64,000 bases of DNA from Biscogniauxia marginata (GCA_022695795.1 MU404055.1:124001-188000), one strand, 5' to 3'. Counted from the stretch's first letter, positions 1-11,375 are shown. The notes: generated from the letters alone by a model not told the origin. Program-made: numbers and translations.

Positions 1-20
1 ATCAAGTAAGTTTTCCAGCA

Positions 21-750
21 TTATGGTTGGCCCTTGGGTACGGAAGGGAAGAAGTTGGGATTGCTGAGACGTTCACGATTCCTTTTGGCTATCTCGGCTT
101 GGCGTTTTCGATCAATTCGTTGCTGGTAAAACGTCCTGAGGACTTGTCAGCGATGACTAGCCAAGACTTCAAGTCAGACAGGTGAATGAACCTCTGTAAT
201 GAGAAGACTCGGGGTTCCTCCTCGATACTCTGCTCTGGCTTGGTGGCATCCTTTTCATTATTAGTGTTAGTTTATGCGATTCTCCCTTAGACCCAACTAA
301 CGGTCCTACCTTGTCGTTGGATTTCGGCTCCTCCTTTTTCTCATCTTTCTTGTCCATGTCCTTGTCCTTGTCCTTGTTCTTGTCATCCTTCTTATCGGAT
401 TCTTTTTCTGCTTCCTTTTCCTTTTTCTTCCGCTGTTTTTCTTCGTATTCCTTCTTCACCCTCTCGACCTCCTCGTCCATCTCCTTCTTCTTCTTGGCCG
501 CTACGGCCTCCTGGTCAATGATGGGAGAACAAAAGCCCCTGTCCTTTAGATGACTAGGACATACATAGAAGAAATCCTAGCAAGAGGCAGGTCAGGGCGC
601 AAATCAAAACCGCGAACCTGGCGGACATTCTCGACCAACCTTGTTCTCCGGCGTGACAAGGACACTTGTGCTGGGCTTGAAGCAGATCTCGCACCCTCTG
701 GCCGAAGTATCAGCCACCTTTCGATGGTTCCAGACGTTCGGGAATGACAT
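21..750 (-). CDS. vfa1: Vps4-associated protein 1 (Vfa1 family)
   Basis: Predicted Vfa1-family protein; in yeast Vfa1 binds the AAA ATPase Vps4, which takes apart ESCRT-III at endosomes. Four exons (750-640, 576-310, 250-192, 135-21) give 183 aa, all introns GT-AG. The N-terminus has a zinc-ribbon-like cysteine set: CEIC near residue 20, then FFYVCPSHL, which appears only once intron 577-639 is removed. The middle is a very Lys/Glu/Asp-rich helix. The protein ends with the family-like signature NPNFFPSVPKGQP, which fixes the last exon and the TAA stop. The start at 750 is the first in-frame ATG before the cysteine region. It is divergent from rtt106. Family assignment is from motif recognition; the splice junctions are inferred from frame continuity. 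Confidence 0.9.
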
Positions 751-1139
751 GGCGATCCAATGGCAAGCGTTTTATGTATCAATACATCTACAGAGTCGTA
801 ACAGTTGTGCATCTAAGGAGCGAGATGAAGAAGTGAAAGTGCAATGGTGTAGAGAATGATAGACAGGTGGTGGGGTTCAACCCGTGGCTCAGCTTTATGT
901 GGCTTTAAGCGTAGTCCCCTACCTAGGTAGTCCCACAGGTAGGTACCTAAGGTTAGGTAAAGGTGGCTGATAAAAAAAAAAGGGGCAGTACCTGGGGGTA
1001 CGTCACGCCAGGCGCGCTCGACGCCGAGGCTGAACGAACAAAGCCTGCAGCCTTTTCTGATGATTGAAGATTCACGACAACAAACCCACAACATTGAAAA
1101 AGGGAAAGAAAAATAACACAACCCCCACCGACAAATGCT
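751..1139. promoter_or_regulatory. Divergent intergenic region between vfa1 and rtt106
   Basis: A 389-base spacer between two head-to-head genes, so it must hold both promoters. At about 915-958 it carries a run of the dispersed word family ACCTAGGTA/AGGTACCT seen in many other intergenic regions of this window. No clear TATA box was recognised. Confidence 0.5.
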
Positions 1140-2563
1140 ATGGCTTCCGGGCTGGATACCCAGAGGCTCAACCTCATATTTCAATCAAGACCGGATATAT
1201 TAGACGGCATCCGCAAAGCTGCTGGTAAATACAAATATCCAATTCGTCTAGTCGACTGATATACTGACCGCACAATCTAGATTCTCCGTCGCGCGTCAAG
1301 CTCTTCAATAATATTACCAACTTTGTTTATGAACAGCTCGGTGAACAGGCTGCTTCTGAGCCGTCCCACAAGCGGCGCCGGGTCGATATCGAGCCATCGC
1401 AAAATGGTACCTCGAACGGTGCAGCGGCGAGCTCTGCCGAGGAGGTGGGGGGCGAGAATATCTTGCTGGAAATCAAGGACATCTCTGTCTCCATTCCCCA
1501 GCGAAAGAAGTACGATCTTTGCTTCACCGCTAAGCACTTGTATGCGAGAGCTCCCGGGACAACAAGCCCCGTGCCTGGAATAATCTACCCGTGGAAGAAT
1601 ATCGGTATGCATTACAGACCGTGACATTTTCGAGGCCCTGGCTAACAGCGACCTGCAGAGTACGCGTTCTATCTCCCAGTCCCCGAGAAATCCCAAATAC
1701 AACATAACTACATCCTCTTCCCCCGCAACTCCTACCTGTCTACGAAGAGCAACACGCCCACCGACGATCCGTTGGTTTTTACCGTGGCGGCTAGCGCACC
1801 GAAGCCAGGCTCTATCGGTGGTCCCAACACCGATGCTGCATCCGCCGTATCGGACTCGTACACATCGCTATTCAACTGGGCACTGAACAAGTGTCTACAG
1901 GCTTCCGCGAACAACGTTCAGATCGTAGCTGCCGACCCTTCTAAGTTCCACAGCATGATCCGTCAATCCCACCGACCGAAGGAGAAGGCGGTGCACGTCA
2001 AGGCGTTCAGGGGCTCGAAAGACGGCTACCTGTTCTTCCTGGAGAACGGCATCCTGTGGGGCTTCAAGAAGCCTTTGATGTTCATCCCGCTAGACAGAAT
2101 CGCGGCGATAAGCTACACAAGTGTGTTGCAGCGGACATTCAACATGGTGGTCGAGGTGTTCACCGGCGAGGGCGATGGCGAAGATGCGACTGAAGAGATT
2201 GAGTTCTCCATGCTGGACCAAGAAGACTACAATGGCATCAACCAAAACTACGTCATGCGCCATGGACTTCAGGATCGAAGTATGGCGGACCAGCGCAAGG
2301 CAAAGAGGGAATTGGCCGAAAACGCCAAAGGGAAGAAGGGCGCCGACGGCGAGGACCCAGATGCGAACGGTGAAGGGGAGGACGGCATGACCGAGTTGGA
2401 GAGGGCTCAGCTGGAAGCCGAACAACAACTGCAAGACGACGAGGATGAAGACGAAGAAGATTACGATCCCGGATCTGAAGGCGAGAGTGAAGGATCTGGT
2501 ACAAGCTCCGAGGACGATGACGACGACGACGAAGAAGATGACGATGGTGAAGATGATGAATAA
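1140..2563 (+). CDS. rtt106: Histone chaperone Rtt106
   Basis: Rtt106 is a nuclear chaperone that binds H3-H4 (with H3K56 acetylation in yeast) and deposits it during replication and silencing. Three exons, 1140-1224, 1281-1604 and 1659-2563, give 437 aa, close to the family length. Both introns are GT-AG with phase-1 junctions. The N-terminal helical part ([17 protein letters not shown]) is followed by the tandem PH-like region: [31 protein letters not shown] and the downstream FNMVVEV strand. The C-terminus, from about residue 350, is a long Asp/Glu-rich tail typical of histone chaperones. FACT subunit Pob3 shares the PH fold, but its N-terminal domain is absent here. The start is supported by the short conserved N-terminus ahead of intron 1. 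Confidence 0.93.
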
Positions 2564-4452
2564 TGACTACCTATCTTAGTGCGGGAATCTAGATGGCGTC
2601 TGATCTGTACGATAATCTGGGAAAATCGGAGGGTAGATTAGCGTGCATGATTGGTTCGTCTCCGTCGTATTCGTGATATTTCTCTTTTACTATGCGCTTC
2701 TCTAGCGTTGTATCCTTGCCATAACGGTCAATGTCAAGCGCGCACCTAGCTACTCATATGGTTATTTCACGCCTACAACGGGCTTCGTTCCCATTTTTAC
2801 TATGATATACAGGTTACCTCCTCCTATGTTCTCGCGTTACGAAAGCAAATGTCCATGGTGTTCGTAATTCCTCAGAAGCTACCTTTGGGTTGTTTATAAT
2901 TGGGAAATGAAGGTGTCTTAGACTTTGGTACGAAGAGACACTTTGAAACAACAAATCAAAACAAGAATCACACTCACGGCAGCCTATTATTAAGCCGTCA
3001 TGATCAGCAATATTCATATCTAAGACCGCGAAGCTGCATAAGAGTTAGGGTTTGGTATGTACCGAGGGTTGGATTACCATTTCGGCTTAAAGATTTCTTA
3101 GCCGACGCTGCTGAAATATATACCGCTAGTCGGGTACGAAGACGATGCCAAAACTGAAGTCCAGGTACAGTAGTCAACAGAGAACGAAGCAAATGTCTGA
3201 CATAGTCGAATCAAAGAAGCATTTAATTCCTACCCAGTCCCATCCGAATATCGTGAAATGGCCAAAATCTCATGTTTACCTACTACTGTATTTAGTGATC
3301 TTAATCTTAATAATAGACCTTAAAATTAGGGGCTCCTCAAGGGTTGCGTAGTTAAAAACTAGAAGCCCAATGGAACAGGATAATCTTAGCCATGGCTATT
3401 ATCATTAAGCAACCGGTGTGGCATCCTTCGTAGCAAGCCAGGCATTGTGAACTAGGAGCCTAAGAGCCTAAGAACTTAGGGTATCAGCGGAAGGGACCTT
3501 CACTTGAAGTTGTCCTGCACCTGATAAAGGCCCGGCTTTGTGCAGCAATGTAGTACGGTTACTCTAATCAATATGCTCCGTTTTGATCCCAGAATCGACT
3601 AATACAACATGATAAATGGACGAGTAGGCCCAAACAGTCGTTAATGTACTACTTGATCATTTCATGTAGCATAATGCGAGATTATGTCCGCCGTGTACCA
3701 CATCCTCTCGAGTACAATGTACTACAATATATCTAACAAGTTGCCGAGATCAATGTTTCACGGCTTCGACAGACTTGGGTACGTTCAGCAATCACCAAAC
3801 TAAGTAGTGCTTTAGTGAGACCGATTTACAAACATCGTCTGATAGTTCTACATTCATGGGACACAGGTTATATTGTTCGAGTATTGTCCCATCGCATCCT
3901 ATACTAGCTCTTCAGAGTAACCAAAGCTAGTTTGAAGATCACCTTGCGGCTATAAATTGTGCAACGAAAATCCACTTCATTATACCTATACTCCTCTAAT
4001 TCCTCTCTAGATCATCTAAGTGGTGTACTACAATTATGATGAAGGGCCACCTTCATACTGCTTTCTATGGCCATTTCTTCGGACGAAGAGTTCCAGGGAA
4101 TTGGTGCCTGGCACATGTAGATCTTGTAGTTCTCATCCTGCAAGGGGCCTTGTCATACCTGTATGCATTTCCAAATGCAGAGTGAAACTAGTAACTGGCC
4201 ACCATTAATTACCCCCCATGTTCGCTTTCGTAGGACTCGAAGGCCTGCCATTATCCATCAGGGTCACCACGATCACTAAGTTCTCGGTTTGATGCAGCCC
4301 TATCTTTCAAGTAGGATCCTGGGTAAGTCTCCTAGGTGATGACCTTGCTTTTAAAAAGGGGTAGAACATAAATAGGGCCAGGCGAGACAGACTTTCTTTA
4401 AACTAATCGAATGTCCACGCCCTTAAGATTATATCTCTCCGCTGGTGACATA
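2564..4452. other. Gene-free stretch
   Basis: About 1.9 kb without a supportable gene. Only short open frames with no family resemblance were seen. Composition is AT-leaning and repetitive words are scattered. The last few hundred bases should hold the promoter of the pepsin-like gene. Confidence 0.6.
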
Positions 4453-6787
4453 ATGTCTTGCACCAGGATGTTTTGCCTTCTTTTTTCCAGTCTTACACTC
4501 CTTGGTGTTGGTGTTGCGGCTCAGGTCGCCCGAGCGGAAGAAGGACATTTGCGCCTGCCGCTGAAGCGACAAGCCCCGGTCTCTCCTCATCTGCCCGTCC
4601 TCGGTGCTCAGAAGAATACCGAGCCATATGGAACGGATATTGCCCGATACGGTTATACGGGCTACACTGTTGAGCGTAAGACTAATCACTCTGACTTGTA
4701 GTCCAGTACACCTTGTCATGACTAACTGAACCATTGCAAGTGGATCTCGGGGTACCATCTCAGGCCGTCTATGTCGCTCTAGACATCAGCTCGAATGAGC
4801 TGTGGGTCAACCCTGAATGTGAGGTATCTATAGACGAAGAGGAATGTCGCCAGTGGGGTGGATACTACGATCCCCAGAAATCGTTCACATCTGAGGGCGT
4901 TGACTGCCCTGAGAAATGGGAAGCAACGTATTTTTCGGGGATCGCCTCAGGTTTCTATTACAGCGACAACATTGTCTTTGCCGGCAAGTCTTGATATCCT
5001 CTTGATTTCGGTTGCTTTCATATCTCTAACTCTATATATATCTACAGAAACTCAGATTGAGCATGGGATATTTGGGATAGCTAACGAAAGTTGGGGCTTG
5101 ACGACTGGCGTCCTGGGTCTTGGCTTCGGCAATAGGATCACGACGAACTACTCGATCTTTGACCAGCTCATTGCGCACGGTATTACATCGCGGAGACAGT
5201 TCAGCCTCGGCCTGGGAAATACCGACGCATTCGATAACGGTAAGTCCGGATACTCATCTGTGTATTAATATAGTTCTGACCCAGCCGTCAAGGGGAAATA
5301 ATTCTCTCGGGTATTAATAGGAAGAAGTTTACTGGATGGCTTAACAGGGTGTCAGTCACATTATCGAGTGATTACAACCGAACCACGTAAGTTAAGAGAC
5401 AACAACTCACTCGAGGCCTGTTACCACTGACCCATTTCCGCAAGTTTCAATATTCCTTTAACATATATGGGATACTCAGACCCTGCTAAGTGCGACAACA
5501 CCTCGTTCCCGATCCCAGAGTCACCTCATCCTGTCTCCCTCGTCTCTACATCACAGTTCTCGTATCTCCCCAGAGAACTTGTTGAAGCTACGGTCAATAA
5601 ATTCCCAGACGCATTCTATAATAGAACCAATAGTCTCTGGCAAGTGCCTTGTTACCACCGTTACCACGATGCCACGATCGATTTCGGCTTTGAAGATACT
5701 ATGATCCACGTCCCTCTTCGCGCGTTCATACTACAGTACGATGGAATATGCTACATAGGAGCGGCTGAAGCTCCTGAGGATATCCCGGCAGTATTGGGAG
5801 GGAACTTTCTCAGTGCGACCTATGGTAAGTTCGTTTATTTGAATACTTAATAATTATCTTAGTTTAGGTAGATTCTGACCCAACCATTGAGCAGTTGTTT
5901 TCGATCAGGATGAGAGGTCTATTCGAATGGCTCAATTCGAGGACTGTGGCAGCGATATTGTCAACTATAGCCCATATGCGCTTGCAGAGCCAGGAGAATG
6001 CTCTTCATCCAGTACGCCACCTGCCGCTAGATACTGTACGTCAACGTCAAGCCATCACAGCAGTACCACATCGACGCGTTGGCCAACTCCCTGCAGTACG
6101 TCGTCAACTACGCGATCAACATCGACAAAGACTACACGATCAACGAAGTCCACGCGGTCGACGAGTACAACCCATTCAGCGAGGACTACACGGTCAAGCA
6201 CGACGACACGATCGACAAGCACAGTGCGATCGACAAGGTCTACTCGGTCGACGACGACAACTACGAGCCACCACTACACAACGAGATCCTCATCTCATTC
6301 ACGAAGCACCTCATCAAGCCACAGTGGCAGGAGCACCGTCACCTCGCTCCCCTTCACGGGAACCCTATCGCAAAGCCACCACACGACACAGTCTTCATCT
6401 CGCGCGCGGACATCCTCTACATGGGGGTCCTTCACACTGAGCAACAGCACCTCGGCGCGCGCGACGGGGGCTTCGACGGGGCCGACCATCACCCTCAGGA
6501 CATCGTGGAACACATCTCCCATTACAACAACGACGACGACGACGTCGATGACGCCGCCTTGGCACAACTCTACCACTAGTCATTATTCTTCTTCTTCTTC
6601 TACGGGCGAGAGGACGAGAACGGTCACCGTGGCCGCAGGGACCACGACCGCGACGGTCTTCGTGCCGAGCCCCGAGCCGCTGACCATCTCGGTCTTCCGG
6701 ACCCAGACGGTCACGCAGCCGGCCGGTAACTCGACTACGGCCCAGGCGATGGGGTCGGTGACCCTCGGCGCCACGGGTATGATGTGA
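4453..6787 (+). CDS. Secreted pepsin-like protein with degenerate catalytic motifs
   Basis: Eukaryotic aspartic-protease fold (A1, yapsin/candidapepsin-like layout). Six exons: 4453-4675, 4741-4983, 5048-5239, 5293-5386, 5445-5824, 5895-6787; 674 aa. The intron at 4984-5047 needs a GC donor (GCAAGT) to keep frame. A hydrophobic signal peptide (FCLLFSSLTLLGVGVAAQ) starts right after ATG 4453; ATG 4411 in the same frame would add 14 residues ahead of it. The first catalytic motif reads LDISSNELWV (D89, but DTG has become DIS). The second, where D-S/T-G-T is expected before FSYLP, reads VSTSQ (V284 replaces Asp). Other landmarks of the fold remain: GVLGLGFGNR, the paired-Cys loop and GGNFL near the end. 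A Ser/Thr/Arg-rich low-complexity tail of about 250 residues follows, without an obvious GPI signal. Likely a non-catalytic wall or secreted protein. Confidence 0.85.
6060..6290 (+). repeat. Degenerate short repeats coding Ser/Thr/Arg
   Basis: Inside the last exon of the pepsin-like gene the words acgatcaac, acgcggtcgac and cgacaagc recur in imperfect tandem, coding RST/STT-like units. All three plus-strand frames are open for several hundred bases here, a by-product of the repetitive composition. Frame assignment rests on continuity with the protease domain. Confidence 0.6.
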
Positions 6788-7490
6788 TGCCAATCGGGGA
6801 ATTAGCGTGGAGGCGCCATTCTCCAAGTAGAGAGGGGGGCACCGGGGAGAGGGGGGGGAGGGGGAAGAGAGCCAGGAAGTCTAAAGAATGTCGTGTGGGG
6901 AGGTGGTGGGTCTCATTGCCCTTTTTATACTCGGGCTATTCAGGGTCGGGTAGGTAACTAATTGGGTGAAAAGAGTCGTTGGCAATAATATTTCGTGGAC
7001 TTCTAACCTAACCTATGATAATAAGTTCCGAGTCGTTCGATCAGTCGCTACCAATCATCTATCTAACCGTAGGTAGTAATGCGATTGCGACTTCGTTTCT
7101 GTCACTTCGAGTCTCCAAAGCGCTAGTATTCTATTTTAAGGGGTCTCGTAATAAGTTTCAAGCGAGGTTAGTCATCGTATCCGTATTCGTTAGCTACCAT
7201 GTTTCGAATCCAATAGGCCCGTGATGATTGGCCCCGTGGCTTGCGGGGTTCACTGCGTATGCACAATATCAAATCGTACGGGCCCGGGCATTGGGACAGC
7301 CTGGTTTTCTCGAAACGTAATCGAACGACACTCGGCTGGCGTGGCGGATGTAACCAATCCGGGTTATGCTGTGCATAAACTCATCATACATAAGTACCTG
7401 TTACAACTACAAATACTTAACGCTTTTCTCCGTGCTTGTAGCAGGGAGCTTTGGGTGTCACCACCTTCAGACTACTAAGAACTAATAAAT
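6788..7490. other. Intergenic region
   Basis: About 700 bases between the pepsin-like gene and the P450. It begins with a G/A-rich run (6828-6870). A perfect GC palindrome, CGGGCCCG, lies at about 7280. No gene was seen. Confidence 0.5.
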
Positions 7491-9180
7491 ATGGAGGCTC
7501 TCCACCGAGTTTTGCCCGAGGGGCTCCCAGTCTCTCTCCAAGTGGTCGCTGCCACCATCGTGCTTGGCGTTATATACTCCCTAATCACGGCAGACCGACC
7601 ATTTACCGGCATCCCCGTGCTACACGTCGATGGAGAGAGCGATCGCAAGAGTTGGATGTTCAATGGCCACGAGACGCTTAAGGAAGGTCTGAAGAGGGTA
7701 AGCTCCTGGGTGAAAGCAAGATAAGTAGGCATATGGCGTTAATAACTCGGCATTTAGTTCTCTGGACCTTTCCAGGTGATCACGGGAACTGGCCCAAAGA
7801 TCGTCCTCCCTAATCGGTTTGCTAATGAGCTCCGTAACCATCCATCATTGAATTTCAACAAGTCCTTTGCCAAGGTATGATGAGTCCCCGCTGATACGCT
7901 CTGAAAATCGTTAACAAGTCTAGGACTTTCCCATAAACTATCCAGGCTTTGAGCCCATTAAGCAAGGGCTACGGGACGGGCATCTTGTCCAAGAGACAGT
8001 GCGCGTGAAGCTAACGCAGTCGCTCGCATTGATAACTGGTGATCTTGTTGACGAGACTATCGCGTCCGTCCATGATGTCTTCGGCGATAACAAAGAATGG
8101 ACGACCAGAAAGATCAGGGATGACATACTGGAGGTTGTCGCGCGACTCTCGTCAAGGGTTTTCTTAGGGCCAGACCTGTGCCGGAACCGAAGGTGGCTCG
8201 AGATATCGAAGTCGTATACTGTCGACTTGTTCACGGCGGCAGGTCTCATGCGCGCAGCACCGGCTTTCCTTCGCCCAATCGCTTACTTGCTACTTCCGCA
8301 GTCGCGGCGGATTCGCCAGGCGTTGAGGGATGCGCGAGTCATGATCAATCCTGAAGTTAAGCGGCGCAAGGCAATCGTCGATGCGGCTCACGCTGCCGGC
8401 GAGAAGGCACCCAAGGTTGCGGATACGATTGGTTGGATGTATGAAGTGTCGAAAGGTGAAGACGTCGATTTCGTCGCTGGACAACTCTCCTTGACCATGG
8501 CCGCGATTCACACCACCACGGAGACTACTTGCCAAGCCCTTCTCGATATTTGCCAATACCCCGATGTGGCCCAACAGCTTCGGGAAGAGATCGTCCAGGT
8601 TATCAGCGAACATGGATGGGCGAAGACGTCATTGTACAAGCTCAAGCTCATGGACAGCTTTCTGAAGGAGGGACAAAGATTGCGTCCCATGTCAAACGGT
8701 ATGCCCCCTTCGTGCAAGCTCTATGTAAGGACGTAGGCTAACAAATCAGCGTCCATGAATCGATATGTTGAGAAAGACTTGGAGCTCTCCGACGGAACTG
8801 TGCTACCCCGGGGCTCTCGGGTAATGGTTTCGGGTAATTTCATGGACCCGGAGATCTACACCGAGCCCGAGAAGTTTGATGCTGCCAGGTACATGAAGAT
8901 GAGACAAGAGCCGGGACAGGAAAACAGCTGGCAGTTTGTGACCACCAGTCCCGCGCACACCTTGTTTGGACACGGCCAGCACGCTTGCCCCGGGCGATTC
9001 TTCGCTTCGAACGAGATCAAGATTCTCTTGTGCCACCTCCTGCTCAAATACGACTGGCGACTGTTGCCAGGGGAGGACAGACCGACCGCGAATACGTTCG
9101 AAGTCGTGAGAACCTTCAACCCAGAGAGTAGGATTCAGATACGAAAGAGGGAACCAGAGTTTGACGTCGATAGCATATGA
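7491..9180 (+). CDS. Cytochrome P450 monooxygenase (fungal ent-kaurene-oxidase-like group)
   Basis: Haem-thiolate monooxygenase, expected in the ER membrane. Four exons, 7491-7697, 7758-7874, 7924-8698 and 8750-9180, give 509 aa, normal for the family. An N-terminal anchor (SLQVVAATIVLGVIYSLIT) is followed by the oxygen-binding helix I (AAIHTTTETT), the ExxR motif (KEGQRLRP) and the haem loop FGHGQHACPGRF with Cys446 as the iron ligand. The LYKLKLMDS...RLRP and LSDGTVLPRG blocks resemble fungal P450s of the ent-kaurene oxidase/CYP68-type group often found in terpenoid pathways, but no terpene synthase or other pathway gene lies nearby. The substrate cannot be given. All introns are GT-AG, and all key residues are present. 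Confidence 0.92.
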
Positions 9181-9728
9181 GGAGGAGTGTGTGTAGTATT
9201 CCAACGTGAGGTTGATGGCGGTAGAAGTTGTCACATTTAAAGTGAAGATATGAGAGGTCGGATAGGCTAGCAGCAGTTTTTGATTCTCTATTTCACCAAG
9301 CATCTTTCTTATCGACATAGTTATAGGGTAGATTGTTTCTTTTTCTTAGATACACAGATACACAGATTGTACGTTTGCCACTTGGAATCCAATCAATACC
9401 CCAACATACCCTTCTTCTATGTGCACGGCCTCTGTGATATCGCGTTGGGATAATCTTCATGAGGTACTCCGTGTCCGTCGCAGTAATCAACTATCGTTTA
9501 GCTGATGCAAATGGCGCACAAATATGCCTCGAAGGGTGTGTATCGTCCAAGTTAAAAGGGTGGTATGGGTAAACGGGGTAGGTGGACTTATCGGTACGTA
9601 CCTAGCAACCAGAACAAAGAAACCAGAGTGTAGTACTGCCCCGTGCATCCTGAGGTGGCATATATGCCCGAATAATACACAGATTTTCCAACAGCCGGCA
9701 GCCAGGTCGGGCGCCCAGCTCCAAGCGA

Positions 9729-9782
9729 GTGGCCTACCTGGCAATGCTTCAGAAACGACCGGATTACCCTGGGTTCGAACCC
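9729..9782 (+). other. Box A/box B-like segment, possible SINE or tRNA relic
   Basis: The word tggcctacctgg near 9729 fits the Pol III A-box consensus at most positions. About 40 bases later, inside a perfect 18-base palindrome (cctgggttcgaacccagg), is gggttcgaaccc, an excellent B box. A cloverleaf does not fold: the T stem is in the wrong register and no anticodon arm was found. It is therefore not called as a tRNA. Confidence 0.25.
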
Positions 9783-9827
9783 AGGCACAAGTGCCCAAGA
9801 ACCAGACCAAACAAGGCCCGCAGTCCC

Positions 9828-9857
9828 CGGAAGGGTTCCGGAAGGGTTCCGGAAGGG
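9828..9857. repeat. 11-base tandem repeat (ggaagggttcc)
   Basis: About 2.7 copies of ggaagggttcc in direct tandem, just after the box-B-like element. Confidence 0.8.
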
Positions 9858-9956
9858 GTGTCGCAAACTAAGTACCTACAGGGGGCGCAGTAGCTACAGA
9901 CGCTGAAAGATCTATAGGCTGGGCCTAGAAGACGGACGACGGGGACTGGGGGCCGT

Positions 9957-10315
9957 AGTTGGATTTTCTTTTTGCTTTTTCTTCTTTTATTAACGACTTT
10001 AAATACCCTTATACTATACTCTCAAGTATTCTTAATTTATATTAATTAACAAGCTAGATAATTATAAAAATACCCCTTTTTAAAGATGTTTTTTTAAAAA
10101 GAGGGGAAAAGAGAAAAAAAGGAAAAAAAAAGGAATTTAATAAAACTACTTTATAATTAATTAATTAAGTTATATATTATAAATTTCTAGAGTTTTAATC
10201 AGTGGCTAATTTATTTCTAAGTATTATTCCTCTCGAGATAGGTCTTTTTTTATAAAAACCAATGAAATAAGTAATTAAGAAGTAACAACTAATACTCTTT
10301 CAACTCGAAGCGGAG
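9957..10315. other. AT-rich block
   Basis: Sharply AT-rich relative to both sides, with poly-T and poly-A runs and many TTAA/ATTA words. This is consistent with a mutated (RIP-like) repeat fossil, but no element can be recognised. Confidence 0.5.
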
Positions 10316-10416
10316 GATCTCTTATGTCATGCGAAACTTCGGCTCTACGTAAGCACTTTAGACGTGCCACGCGCCATATATGCGCCTGACGGGTCATTTA
10401 TCTATATATGAGCTAG

Positions 10417-10436
10417 GTAGATAGATAGATAGATAG
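10417..10436. repeat. (TAGA)n microsatellite
   Basis: Five tandem copies of the tetranucleotide agat/taga. Confidence 0.85.
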
Positions 10437-10691
10437 TTCCGTCCTTCGGACGTAACTTAAACCATCATGCTTCAGCTCGACTAGAAGCAAGACAAAGAGA
10501 CTAGCCTAAATTTTCTAAACAGGTATTCGACGCCTTAATCATTGATATCATCACCGTAGAGTCGATGTTTCACTCTGGCTGTTGCTTATGATAGTTGGTA
10601 CCAAACAAGAAACGTTTCCTAGAAGTAGATGCGCTTTTGCAGCATTGATACGAATCGCGTCTATCCTTCCTGATAATATTGTCTTCTTCTC

Positions 10692-11375
10692 TCATAGGAA
10701 TATCCCTGCGTACAAAACCACCACTAACAGCGCCGCAACGCACTTATACGACCTTTGCCCTGTCACTGTCTGTGGTGCAGAGGTGGATTGTTCCTCATCC
10801 TCATTATCTTCCTTGTCCACGCTTGGCCAGCCCTCCGAGCTCTCCTCTAGTCCTGCTCCTTCACATTCTTCTTCGTATTCTTCTTCGCATTCTTCCTCTT
10901 CCTCCTTCCCGTGTGGCACGTAATTAACAACAGCTTGATGATGCTGCCCCACGTTTTGAAATGTGCATCGCAGATCTTGTTCCCCCGAAGAGGAGGACGT
11001 AGGAAAGAAAGAGCTACTAGTAGTAGTTGTGTTATCTTTTGCGTCGAGTGTGAGGGTTATCGATACGTAACATATACCCGTCGATTCGTCGCCTTCCGGT
11101 AATGTACCGATTTCTCTTGGCCGTGGAGCCATCGGCGTGTTGGCGTCATAGCAGCCTGTTGCTTCCGCTCCTAATACTGACGATGAGAACGAGAATACGG
11201 GTGCCTGGAGACCAATATCCCCCTCCAACTCGTTGTGGTCCAACTGTGAATTTAGAATGTCGGCAGCAACCTTCAAGCACGCGACCACATCCGGAGCGTG
11301 GAAGCGCACCGCCAACCCATCGAAACGTACTCCTGCGTCGGCAGTCAACTCGATGACGTCTGGGTGTACTGACAT
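10692..11375 (-). CDS. Orphan acidic protein with C-terminal membrane anchor
   Basis: Uninterrupted 227-codon frame that I do not recognise. The N-terminal 90 residues look like an ordinary folded domain (MSVHPDVIELTADAGVRFDG). They are followed by a Ser/Thr stretch (TTTTSSSFFPTSSSSG), a Glu-rich block (KEEEEECEEEYEEECEG) and a final hydrophobic segment (CVAALLVVVLYAGIFL) that ends the protein, as in tail-anchored proteins. The start ATG has A at -3. It lies isolated between AT-rich debris and decayed sequence, so it could be lineage-specific or a chance frame. The domain order of soluble part, acidic linker and tail anchor argues for a real gene. Confidence 0.45.
   Translation of the reverse strand: MSVHPDVIELTADAGVRFDGLAVRFHAPDVVACLKVAADILNSQLDHNELEGDIGLQAPVFSFSSSVLGAEATGCYDANTPMAPRPREIGTLPEGDESTGICYVSITLTLDAKDNTTTTSSSFFPTSSSSGEQDLRCTFQNVGQHHQAVVNYVPHGKEEEEECEEEYEEECEGAGLEESSEGWPSVDKEDNEDEEQSTSAPQTVTGQRSYKCVAALLVVVLYAGIFL

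Larger units (their letters stand above)
9181..10691. other. Gene-free stretch with an abrupt GC-to-AT switch
   Basis: No gene. The first part, to about 9955, is GC-balanced and ends with a Pol III-box-like segment and a small tandem repeat. About 9960-10310 is strongly AT-rich with homopolymer runs. A TAGA microsatellite follows. It looks like old repeat or transposon debris. Confidence 0.55.

Noticed and set aside
311..553. Serine/leucine/phenylalanine-rich plus-strand frame
   Set aside because: It is the antisense of the Lys/Glu-rich vfa1 exon.
5895..6440. Alternative plus-strand frame rich in Arg/Gln/His
   Set aside because: Out of frame with the protease domain; open only because of repeat composition.
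6788..9200. Secondary-metabolite cluster around the P450
   Set aside because: No synthase, cyclase or dedicated regulator gene lies near the P450.
9729..9800. Possible tRNA gene (B box gggttcgaaccc)
   Set aside because: The T stem-loop is in the wrong register (the symmetric palindrome does not give a 5-bp stem with a 7-base loop), and no anticodon or D arm could be folded on either strand.
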